27,251 nucleotides of DNA from Antrodiella citrinella. Its lineage: Eukaryota; Basidiomycota; Agaricomycetes; Polyporales; Steccherinaceae. How positions within the stretch are numbered: the stretch's first letter is position 1; the number at the start of each line of letters is the position of its first letter. The position numbers were made by a program, and so were the translations under genes. The stretch covers positions 1 through 27,251 of the forward strand of contig SGPM01000357.1 in NCBI GenBank assembly GCA_004802725.1. Direction: 5' to 3'. Of the stretch, positions 10,155 through 20,100 are shown piece by piece. The notes under the pieces were generated by a model. It was not told the DNA's origin and did not search any database. It saw only the letters and a program-made list of their open reading frames with translations.

Positions 10155-10539
10155 TGGTTTGCGTTGTCTGTCTCTTGTATGTAATGCCGTTCTCATATTC
10201 AAGTCGTTGAACCCAGTAAATTTTCTCCATGATAGACTACTGGTCTGAGTCTGATTCAAATGGCAGAGCCAGACCACTGGCCGCGCAAGCCGTAGTAGAA
10301 ACCTCGGTGATGTCAGGCTGAAAGGCTTTTGACTTCGCTTGAATTTGGCGACATTCCATTATACGTCGGAGCAATGAATAACAAGAGGTGGTACTGGGAA
10401 TGTGATGAGAGTACGCGAGCTGTAGAGTGAAATAAAGTGAGAGGGATGACGCAAAATAGAAAGTGAGAACACCGTCAATGAAGCGTAATACCAACACGAC
10501 AGAAACTCACCAACAACACCAGCAGTGCAGCCTCTGAGA
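10155..10539. other. Convergent intergenic region
   Basis: This is the shared 3' region of the hydrolase (+) and the phosphotransferase relic (-). I see no gene, RNA or strong repeat, only a weak 7-bp inverted repeat (TGGTCTG at 10241 and CAGACCA at 10270) with a 22-nt loop. Confidence 0.5.
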
Positions 10540-11060
10540 CTAAAAATACTCGTACAGGTCATCGACATCCGCTTCCTTAAGATAAACAGGGATGATGCGC
10601 TTGACGCAGTCGAACCACCAACCCCCGTCGGTCCCCCACCTGCCTTTGCGATATTCCCAATACGCGGGCCACCACCCCGCCATCTCCCAATCCAAGATCA
10701 CGACCACCTCTCCTCTTTCTGGATCCACGAGAATGTTCTTGGGTGCGAAGTCGGCATGCGAGAACACGACTGGAACATCGTCGTCGTAATGAGCGCGGAT
10801 GACTTGGTATCGCGACTCGGAATGGGCTCTCAGACGGTGCAGCAAGTGATCATGAAACTGCGAGACCGAGTCGACGCGCTCCATGAAGCAATCATCATGT
10901 CGCAACCGATGGTCCATGGCGGGGCCGCCACTACAAGACCCAATCCATCCCTTCGGTTCAGGCTGCTAGAGGGAGCGAAGCTCGGCGAGCCACATGATCG
11001 TGCAATGTCCCATTGTAGAGCAAGACATCAAGACGAACTTCGCCACTCGTACCGACAATC
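10540..11060 (-). pseudogene. APH-type phosphotransferase relic (C-lobe only)
   Basis: The frame ending at 10540 encodes the C-terminal lobe of the fungal aminoglycoside/choline-kinase-like phosphotransferase family. It includes the catalytic loop HADFAPKN (family HxD....N) and the metal-binding ILDWEMAGWWP, followed by the usual YWEYRK end. Upstream, SGGPAMDHRLRHDD is in the same frame. The preceding family-like stretch WLAELRSL is one frame off and ends in a stop near 10971. No N-lobe (ATP-binding strands, Lys/Glu pair) can be found before the RECQ gene begins in the opposite direction at 11421, only about 360 bp beyond the assigned segment. The upper boundary is approximate. A truncated, frameshifted remnant is most likely; a spliced short protein using the GTACGAG donor near 11051 cannot be excluded. 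The substrates of these fungal proteins are mostly unknown. Confidence 0.7.
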
Positions 11061-11420
11061 GAGTAGCCCTAAAGGCCGTGTAAACGGAAAGGAAAGGAAG
11101 CTTGCGGAGCATTTTTCTTTGTCGGCAGACGAATTAGCTGGGCGACAGCAATTGTAACACGTTTTCTGCTCTTTATACTTGATGGCACATGCACATGTAT
11201 GATTTTGTGAGATATTAATTTTGGTCTGCGAGGAAGAGCAGGTTGAAGGACGAAAGCTTGAATAGTAGGGTGCAAACAATGGTAAACAAACGCGTCGCGT
11301 CCGTGAAACGATCACGCGACGCATCGTACTCCTTACCTTCACGTTAGGCCAGTGCGACATCAACATTGAGGCAATTCAGTTGTAACTCGAATAGCAAATC
11401 AGCGTCTCCGTATCGACGAC

Positions 11421-14400
11421 ATGTCTTTCGACCAGCAGTACGATCAGGATGAGCTGCATTCGGATGCGGTGTGTCCTTTTTGGACCTGATCTATCTGCTG
11501 ACCTCCGCTGACGCATGGTGACGCGGTAGATCGACGACGTTCTGGAACTATCGAGGCTAGAATACTTGGAAAACTCACGATATCAAGCTGCTGCGGGTCC
11601 TAGTCGTCCGTCGGATTCAGAAGAGGTTCAGCTACGAAAGCTCGATTCGGAAATCTCCGATGTGGAAAGGCAGGTCTCGGAACTGCAAATGTATCTGCAG
11701 ACCCTCAAGTCAAGGAGAGAGGCTCTCCACCGATCAGCAGCGAGATCTATATCACAGAACATCCCAAGACATGTGTCGAACGACCGTAATAACGGCGACA
11801 ACATCAACTATGCAACCAGCGTATTCCCGTGGGCTCAAGGACTGAAAGATCGGATGAAGAGAGTCTTCGGCATAGACAGCTTCCGTCTATGCCAAGAGGC
11901 GTGCGTACCTAAAATGCTTTGAACTGCATAATCATCGTGTTGACTATTGGACTTGGCGCAGTATCTGCAATGCCAGCATGGCTAACAGAGATATTGTTGT
12001 CGTCATGCCTACCGGTGGAGGGAAATCGCTCACGTATCAGCTTCCAGCTCTTCTTTCTAACGGATGCACCATCGTTATCTCTCCGCTGATATCTCTCATT
12101 ACTGACCAGGTATTGCACCTGGAAGAAGTCGGAGGTACGGAGATCTTCAAGCTGTCTCGCCTACCAGCAGCTCTCTCATCTGCGTACAGTACAGGCCGTC
12201 AAGTTTACAGGTCCCATGGACCGTAACGAGACTGGTGAGATATATCGACGTCTAGAAAATCTGGCGATTCAAGGTTCAGACGTGGATCCTGCGGAAGACA
12301 TCAAATTGTGCTACGTGACAGTATGTATACAAGTAAAATGTGTAGCGGGCGCTGACATACGTATCTTCATTCCAGCCGGAAAGAGTGGCGAAAAGCAAGG
12401 CACTCAGAGCGTGTCTAACCAAGCTTTACAAGGCAGACAAACTAGCCCGTCTTGTGGTGGACGAAGCTCATTGTATCTCACAAGACGGGCACGATTTTCG
12501 GTACGCTTATGTCTAGAATCCTATACCAAACACCGCCGAAGCTTTTGTTATTTGCAGGCCAGATTATGAGAAACTATCTATTTTGAGGCAGCTCTTTCCT
12601 CGCGTTCCCATCATGGCGCTGTCCGCCACATGTCCCCCGCCCATCGTGAAGGATGTGCAGAAGATCTTACAGCTCAGAGAATTAGTCAGTGGCTATTGTG
12701 AGCTGGCTGTGTCACTCGCATACCGAATTTTCATCTGATCTTTGACGTTCTAGCTGCGCCGCCCGAAGGCACACTATACTTCTCGAGTCCATTGTATCGG
12801 AAAAACCTGCACTACACTGTACTTCCTAAGTCGTCATCCACAGAAGGCGTGATCAAGGATATGACCGAGTACATCCTGAAGCATCATGCCAACCACAGCG
12901 GAATCATCTACTGCTTTAGCAAAAAGGTGAGATTCAATCGCTTTTCTTGTTTTGCCAATACCACTTACACGCTCTTAATACAGGATACGATGGTAGTTGC
13001 TGAGAAAATCTACCAGAAGAGTAACGGCAAGATCAAAACGGGGGTTTATAATGCAGACATCGGGGCAGCAGAGAAAGAGAAGTTGCATCACCGCTGGCGT
13101 AACGGAGAAGTGCAAGTGGTGTGCGCAACAATAGGTGAATCATCTTCCCTCTGCATACGTTGTATTGTGATAAGCTTACACCGCAGATAAGCGTTCGGCA
13201 TGGGAATAGATAAGGGCGACGTGCGATTTGTCATTCACCACTCGGTAAGCCGTGACGATCTTCTGTAGACCTGCGGTGCCTCACTGCCGCTATATGATCT
13301 AGATTTCTGTAGGTGAAAGTCCTCAAATATCATATGCGTAGACCTCATCTTCCTACAGAAATCGATGGACGGGTTCTATCAAGAGTCTGGACGTGCCGGA
13401 CGTGATGGGAAGGACGCTGACTGCGTGCTGTACTACAGACCCCAGGATGGCTCCCATATGCTGGGTCTGACAGTCTCTAGTCGAGAAGGCAAAGAAAGGG
13501 GTCAGTGAATGTGTCTGACACGAGTGTACCGCACATCTAACCTTACATCTGCGCATCAACATATGGTAGTACACGAGATGTTGCGGTTTGCACAAGACGT
13601 CACTGAGTGCAGGAAAATCTTATTTGCAAAGTACGTGGCACTCTTCACTCTTCACTCTGGTTTGATCGACACTAACTTCCCGGCTTGCAGGTACTTCTCA
13701 ATGTCCTCGAATGTCAGGATAGCCTCATGGACGACGGAAGACGAGGATGTGTTGACGCGCTGCGGACATTGCGACAACTGCGTGCGGGCGCCAGATACCT
13801 TCGAAGCCAAGGACGTCACGTTACATGCATGGCGCATTCTGAGGACGGTAGGCGCGGTCGCGAAGGCTGCAGGAAAGCTTACCCTGGCTAAGCTGACGTC
13901 GTTGGTCCGTGGTAATGGTGGAGGCAAATTCGATGCTGTGGGTACAGGTAAGGGCAAGCGAAAGGCTAGAACGGAAGAAGTGGTGGACATGGAGGCTGTT
14001 GCCGGTGGAATTGTGAAATTGAGCGGAGAGGTTTGCTGAGCTCTTTGACGCATGACATGATCAGGAGCTGATCGCACCTTTGCCACAGGATACCGAAAGA
14101 CTTTGCGTCCAGTTGCTCTTAGACGGGTACCTCAAGGAGGTGTTCGAGGCAACAGCTTACAACGTCAACGTGTACCTTACGCTCGGAACCTCCGCGCAAG
14201 GTTTACTTCGCTTCTCTGCCGCAAACATCGAGGCAGGCAAATGCCCCATGATGAAGTGCTCCTTCGTTAGGAGGAACAAGAAACTAGTCGCCGCCTCTCG
14301 ACAGAAAGTAGTGGAGGCAGTCGATATTAGTTCTTGTGATTCCGACACATGGCCAACATCTCCCCCAATTCCGAATTTAAACAAGAGGAAAGCAAAGAGG

Positions 14401-14619
14401 GCGAAATTGGACGAATCGAAGGATGAGAATGTCTCCGAAGACTCGGATGGTGCCGCGGATCGCGATTCAGATGGGGACGAAAGTTGGTCTCGTAGCATGA
14501 GAACACCTCCTACGAGGATTGGTCCTCCTAGACGAAGTTCGCGCAAAGTCTCGGCGAAAGATGGTGTCAACAAGCAAGCGAAGCTTGACGAGGAAGTGAT
14601 ATGTTTATCCTCGAGCTAA
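11421..14619 (+). CDS. RECQ1-type ATP-dependent 3'-5' DNA helicase
   Basis: Unwinds forked, D-loop and G-rich DNA during repair and replication in the nucleus. Fourteen exons: 11421-11468, 11530-11900, 11962-12134, 12190-12320, 12376-12500, 12558-12697, 12754-12926, 12984-13134, 13192-13244, 13303-13308, 13359-13500, 13570-13630, 13691-14030, 14089-14619; 814 aa. Order: N-terminal coiled coil about 50-85 (as in human RECQL), Walker A MPTGGGKS (K161), DEAH (270-273), motif [31 protein letters not shown], the zinc site (Cys in TECRK plus CGHCDNC from C549), and an RQC winged helix about 640-690 ([17 protein letters not shown]). There is no HRDC domain. The Lys-rich acidic tail ([12 protein letters not shown]) looks like a nuclear signal. 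Oddities: exon 10 is 6 nt, exon 9 uses the second of two nearby AGs, and the aromatic-rich loop reads SQDGHDFRP where relatives have SQWGHDFRP. Exon phases all agree. Confidence 0.93.
13303..13308 (+). other. 6-nt microexon in the RECQ gene
   Basis: ATTTCT (Ile-Ser) lies between acceptor GATCTAG (13302) and donor GTAGGT (13309). Flanking introns are 58 and 50 nt, the genome norm. Inclusion gives [15 protein letters not shown], matching the conserved HHS-x-S-KS of RecQ motif VI (human RECQL has MS). Skipping it stays in frame but removes the two residues and makes a 114-nt intron, twice the usual size. Confidence 0.75.
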
Positions 14620-14766
14620 TGGATGTCTATACATGTATACTACCATAGCATATGCGTATTGTGATTCATATAGAATATATGTACAGAAGCCGGCTTCCTG
14701 ATCATAAATCATAAGTTATGCGAAGGGTATATCGAAAATCAATGGAGGTATGCAATGCAGGTGTGA
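14620..14766. other. Convergent 3' region between RECQ and uncharacterised gene
   Basis: These 147 AT-rich bases hold a 12-bp palindrome TATACATGTATA (14628-14639) and several TGTA words. They must contain both polyadenylation regions, so the two 3'UTRs probably overlap. Confidence 0.5.
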
Positions 14767-16414
14767 TCATAAGTTAGGAGAGATATTTATGGTTTGGGTG
14801 TGTTCTTGCGTCGGAGACCGCTTAAGAGCGGAACGAAGAGGAGCTTTAGGAATGAGACGGTGTTGCATATCAATGCGCACGCCCTCTTCGTTCATCCAGC
14901 CGGCGCTGGGTTCGGGATAACTCTATATACGCAAACGTGAGGTTAGTTCTATCGTCTCGACAGGAAATGCAGGGAACTGACACTGAGATCTACGGGATAT
15001 TCCTGACCCGCTTCTGGGGACCTGAATTTCCCGTCATTAGTCCATAGTTGGTCGCTGCATGTGAAGGTAAGTCAAAATGTTGCGAGTGTAATGGAGTGCG
15101 ACTCACCCTCGTCTGTTGTACCAACCTCTTCGACGAGCTGAAGCCAAGATTGGTGACGGACAAATGAGGTTGTCGTCCCACCGAACACAACGTTTTGCAG
15201 AAGGAATATATACGCAGGAGGTATCGAGAGGTGCCAATGGAGCTGTGCGCGATATCTCACCGGGGATGATTTGAGACTTGGAAGAATTACCGCTCGAAGA
15301 GCGAGACGGTGTTGAGCGGGTGGAAGATGAAGGCTGTAACCCAGGGGGTGCACGCAAGATGTTCTCGTCGTAGGACGGGCTCGCAGAAGATGGTTGACGA
15401 CTTGGCTGCGTCGGTTGAAGAGGACTGGCGCCCCGAGGAGGAACGGTTCCGGGACGACTAAATCTCGGGGAGCTATCGTCAGAGCCTCTCCTGATCGGCG
15501 TGGATAGAGGTAGGGATGCGCCGAGACCGTGAGGAGGTGGTTGCGTCTGCGTGGCATATACGGCAGGGTCCGCTCCATCTGAAATCACAGTCTCACTATC
15601 GCTGTCGAACACTTCCTCCACAGTTGCATGCCTGGAAGGGGCGGAAGGGCGAGAGGATGTTACCGGGCTTTGACCAGAACTCATACTTCGAGTATTTCGG
15701 ATGCTGACCGGTTGCAGTGCTATAGCAGAGGCAGGGGTGGTGGACCTCAGTAGCCCGGACGGTGCAGGGGCGATAGACCTTAGTGGTCCGGACGGTGCAG
15801 GAGTGGGAGTGGGGACGGCGGAAACATTGGTTTGAGTGTCGACGGCGGTGGTCTCCAGAGTCTCGGTGCTACTGCTGGCACGAGTGGAAGACATCTCGAA
15901 GGCAAAATCGGCGGCAGAGTCAGCACCTATGGAGTCCGAGTCTGATGAGGAATCGCTCGACAAAACGTCGGATACCGATGACACCGATCGCTCATAGATG
16001 TACGTATCTGGGATAGCTGTAGGGTAAATTCCATACGACCTGGGTTGTTTGGATTGTTTGGGCTCGAAGACGCGTGCATATGCGGATAGTTGGCTGCTGC
16101 GAGGCTCAACTAAGGTGGACGGCGGCTTCCGCTCTGGCTCTGGACGCGAGGTATATATCGGCTTGGTTCGACCTAAACCTGCGGCATCTCGGTTTTGCGG
16201 ATAATCTGGCTTCCCGACTGACGGGAATCCGGAAGATGGAGGAGGTGATTGCTTGAAAACATGTACTGAGAAACCTCTCGGTACCTCCAAAACATACTGC
16301 GACGTTAAATGAAGCCGATGGAAAGGCACACAAAGAAATGGGTAGACATACCTTTGAATTATTCCGAGCAGCGGTGCGGGCAGCGCCCTTGTCAAAACCA
16401 AACGACGAGAGCAT
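14767..16414 (-). CDS. Conserved uncharacterised Ser/Pro-rich protein with WDDN...GWYNRRGDQLW C-terminal domain
   Basis: The function is unknown. Exons (- strand): 16352-16414, 15107-16296, 14982-15054 and 14767-14922; 493 aa. The 16414 start is the first ATG after an upstream in-frame TGA. The middle is a long low-complexity region (about 100-390) rich in Ser, Thr and Pro with a Ser/Asp run (SSDSSSDSDS), probably disordered and phosphorylated. The conserved part is the C-terminal ~100 residues: KRCVRWDDNLICPSP, then GWYNRRGDQLWTNDG, GQEYPVDL, AGWMNEEGVRIDM and HRLIPKAPLRSALKR. I recall the same string of motifs at the end of hypothetical proteins in other Agaricomycetes; none has a known role. 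The reading frame stays open into intron 1, which would give a false start at 16401. The splice joining RRG to DQLW recovers the motif, so the last two exons are well supported. Confidence 0.8.
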
Positions 16415-17119
16415 TAGGACTCAGCATAGACGCAGTTCAACTGGCGGGGCAAGAGACTTTATATCTTGGCTGGTCCGCCATAGGAGGGTGCGACTATGGT
16501 GCTTCTCACACGAGTTGTCCGCCGGCGCGGTTGAAACGCGCTCCGGTCGATTGACCTAGAACACATGTTGCCTCTCTGTGCTGGCAGGCTTTCTCCGAAC
16601 CATACACGTTGTAATGAAGGACTCAAACCAGCTTATCTGGTTTGAATTCTGGCACAGAAGTCAGTCCAAGTCCCTACTACATCATCATGAGTATCCTGAA
16701 AGAAAAGGACGATCAGGCCTGAGAAAGAGACAGTGAAAAAAATGACTTCGGACCCAGTCTTTTCCATTCTGGGAGCGGAGATCTTGAGGCTGCCTCGAGG
16801 AGATCCCAATACGTGCAGCAGCTTCTCCCATCAACCCAAGGCAACGATATCGCCACGAGGTCATAGTACTTACTACTTGCACAGAGATTGCGCAGAGACC
16901 GAGAACGACCAATACTAGTAGCGAAAGCCGAACATGCGTCGACAAAAAAAGCAAAAAAACGATCGGCATGTGTGCAAGCGCATCTGAGATCAAGTGCAAT
17001 GCCGTAAAAGGCAGGTGCTGTAGAACAAAAGCTTTTGGGCCTCACAAGCTCAAGATGCATTAGGTACTAACTATACCACAGACACACTACACCAGACAAG
17101 TCTTAGCGTAAACTACAAA
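16415..17119. other. Intergenic region between CFT1 and the uncharacterised gene
   Basis: These 705 bp hold the CFT1 3' end and the promoter of the downstream gene, both on -. A 9-bp perfect hairpin, TCAAACCAG-CTTAT-CTGGTTTGA, lies at 16623-16645. No frame here has family similarity or credible splice sites, and I saw no tRNA-like A/B boxes. Confidence 0.5.
16623..16645. repeat. 9-bp perfect hairpin
   Basis: TCAAACCAG (16623-16631) and CTGGTTTGA (16637-16645) are exact complements around a 5-nt loop. It sits in the spacer between two minus-strand genes; the role is unknown. Confidence 0.65.
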
Positions 17120-20100
17120 CTACCACGCGCCACTCAGACTCAGCCAGTCCTTCGCTACAGTCCCTCTTTCAGTGCCAATTTGCTGCGTGACCTCATGCTG
17201 CTGGGTAATCGGCAAGTCGTTGAAGGCAGAGAGAAGATTGCCATCCAGTACACCTTTCGTGAGAGGTCTCGAAACAAAGTCGTTTCGTACAATACTAGAG
17301 GAGATTCAGCACAATGTTCACTCGAATGTATGGTCAATTCACTGACCGGAATGCTTTTGGGTTGAGACCAGCGACGTGCTGTACGTTTCGAGTCAATTGT
17401 CCTTGCAAAAGCTGTAAGCGTTTGTAGGCACCCTCATCCACATATACCAAAGATGTTAATGAGCCATCAGTTCCTCCTTGATAGCTGTCAATGACAAGTT
17501 GATACCTTAGCAGAGCGGTCACGTACCGAACATCAATTTAGCTTGTGGAATATCGGCTTCTGGTCCCTTGGTCCTGCGTGCAAGCAAATAAGAACTGCGA
17601 TATTCTCCTTGTCCGTGGAATTCAGTCCGACACAGTAAGCGTTGTCCGCCCTTGGATTCAGGATCTGCACAATGTTGGAGTCAGCATGCCGTCGATGTTG
17701 GCAAGCAACGCTCGTACCGTGAGGATCATACTCATAAATCCTTATGACACCATCTTCGTCACCGGCGACGATCGAGACACGGTTATCTGCAAAGAAGAGG
17801 TCGGCGCGCGTCACTGAGATCCGTTGGACATCCTTGGCCAGCACAACCAATTTGTAGGGATCCTCCTACGACACCGTGAGCTACATGTATATCCCATTGT
17901 GGGGTAGAGATCCATACCTGGAAAGCGACAAACCAAACGCTCTTGATCGCATCTCCGATCACCAGTAAGTTTTTGACGGAACGTAGAGACGTCACATACA
18001 TCCCTACGTCGAGGAACGCAATCCCAACTAGTCGCTCATCAAGGTCAAATGCGCGGACAAAGATCTAAGAGAAACGAGTGAGATATGACAAACAACATTC
18101 AAGTGGTGACTGACCTTCTGGCCCATGGACGAGACAAGGTAACCATTCATACCACATAGCGCTGTAACAGGACCTTTGGCATCATCTCGGCATTGAAGTT
18201 TCAGCCGGTACCAGCGCTTGTTGAGAGACTTGAACGGATCAGCTACTACTTCGACGACCTCGAAGATGTACACCTGGTCACAATAGCGTCAGTTGAGATT
18301 CGACCTCATGTGTGATGCACATACCGCGCCCTTGATGGCCAAATCTTCACCTCTGTTGATAGTTGTACCGACCGCTATGTAGTCTTTCATGCCTGCCTCC
18401 GTACTGACCGTCTCCAGCGCGACACAGTCGACGCAAGTCACGATTTCATTTGACGCGAATTCATAACTGTGCAGGACAATAATTAGAGCTTGAGGAAACA
18501 CACATCACGCATGTCGGACATACCCGTCCATGACTGCCCATGTCTCCGGGGAAATCAGTTCCAGTGTCGAGGTTTCGCAGTACGGGTAGGACACATCAGG
18601 AGCTAGACCGATCAAGAAGAAAGAACGTCATTCAGTAAAGCACGTCCATGACTTCATTTCAGCTTAATAGTTCGCCTCACCATCAGGTTCCCAAAGCGAA
18701 TTACCGTCATCGTCATAGGAGGCGAACTTGTTCATGGCCACAGACGAAGCAACGAGCAGAGATGTGGACTGGTCAAACACAATGTTCGAGTACGCTTGAG
18801 ATTTGGGCACGATTCTGCAAGGTAAATGCTGCTCAAGCTGGACGTCACGGATCCATTCCACAAGGCTTGGTCCCTATTTCCATGGCGCACATTGATCAGA
18901 ACAAGAAGTGACGGTGCATGTTTGTAAGCCCTTACTTCTTCAGAATATAACAAGAAATCACCCTTCGACTCCCACAAGGAACATGCCGTGAAGGCGTGGA
19001 CGACTGAATGGCCAGAGGAGTGCATTTTGACACCACCCTTGTCGGTGCAGAGAATCCAGCATGGCCGGTCACCAGTGAAGAAAACGCCTGTAAAGGATTT
19101 CCCTGGTGCCGGCGACGTCGTAAATGGGATAAGAAGCCTTGATATCCGCTTTTGTTCGGCAAGGACCGATTTCTCTGTCTCCTCGTTACTTGGTCGAATG
19201 TCAAAGCTGCGTGATAGCACCTTGACAAATCGGACCAGTAGTGCTGAAGCTCTTGTCGGCGGCAGAGGCACATCGGCAGGCAGGGTTGATGAGATGGCTT
19301 CGTATATCGCAAACTGGCCGGAACGCAAGAACACCTGGGAGCGAATTATCAGATGAGACGGACATGGTATTCCAGTGCGTGGCTTACCATCAAATGAGGC
19401 TTGGGGCACGATTCTCCCAGAGGCGCGATGATGATTTGCTCAATATCAAGCTCCTGCGGTTTCCGCGGCGGTTCTGTTGGCAGAGACACAGCGGGGGGAT
19501 CTCCCGAATCTACCAACACGCTGTCCAAAGTAGCCACCGCAGCTGAGGAGAAGATGAGGGTCAGCTTAGGGAGAGTCCATATCTACAACCGCAGATCAGT
19601 ACGTGTCTGATTCGCACAAGCGTTAAACATTACCTCCATAACTCCCTGTGGGCGACACAGCAGTAGCCACTGGGTATTACTACCGGCATTCATCGCTGCC
19701 TGTAGAGTACCAGTGCCTGTCTCCGATCCTTCAGCAATGGCTTTTGATTGGAAGATTTCGGAGGTATCTGCGTAGAAGCTGCCTGCGATGTATCTCGAAG
19801 TCTGTTGGAGTTTATCAATTGCGGTCCTCCGCAATGGCGTCATAATCGTATGAGGACTTGCCTTCTCTCCCATCGGAGACATGTCTTTCCGACGAATCTT
19901 TCCCCTCTCAGTCTCACCAATGAAGAGTCCCAATGAATCATCTTCTCGAATGATGAGGACGAAAGGATCTGATATGCTGCAATACCGAATCTTGGGTCGA
20001 CTCATGTTATTATCGAGATCTTTGATGATTTGACGTTCAGTTCCATCTAGAGTATGAACGCAGCAGGGCATGAGAAGGTCAGCGGAGATAGTCAATATCT

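Noticed and set aside
10525..11157. 210-codon plus-strand frame
   Set aside because: Antisense to the phosphotransferase relic, where conserved APH motifs read on the minus strand.
15103..16401. Single 432-codon minus-strand frame taken as a complete gene
   Set aside because: Its first ~35 codons are intron (GTATGT to CGCAG, 16297-16351), and its stop lies in the next intron; the spliced model recovers a conserved C-terminus.
16685..16999. 104-codon minus-strand frame between CFT1 and the uncharacterised gene
   Set aside because: Hydrophobic, unsupported by splice sites or family similarity; lies in the CFT1 3' region.
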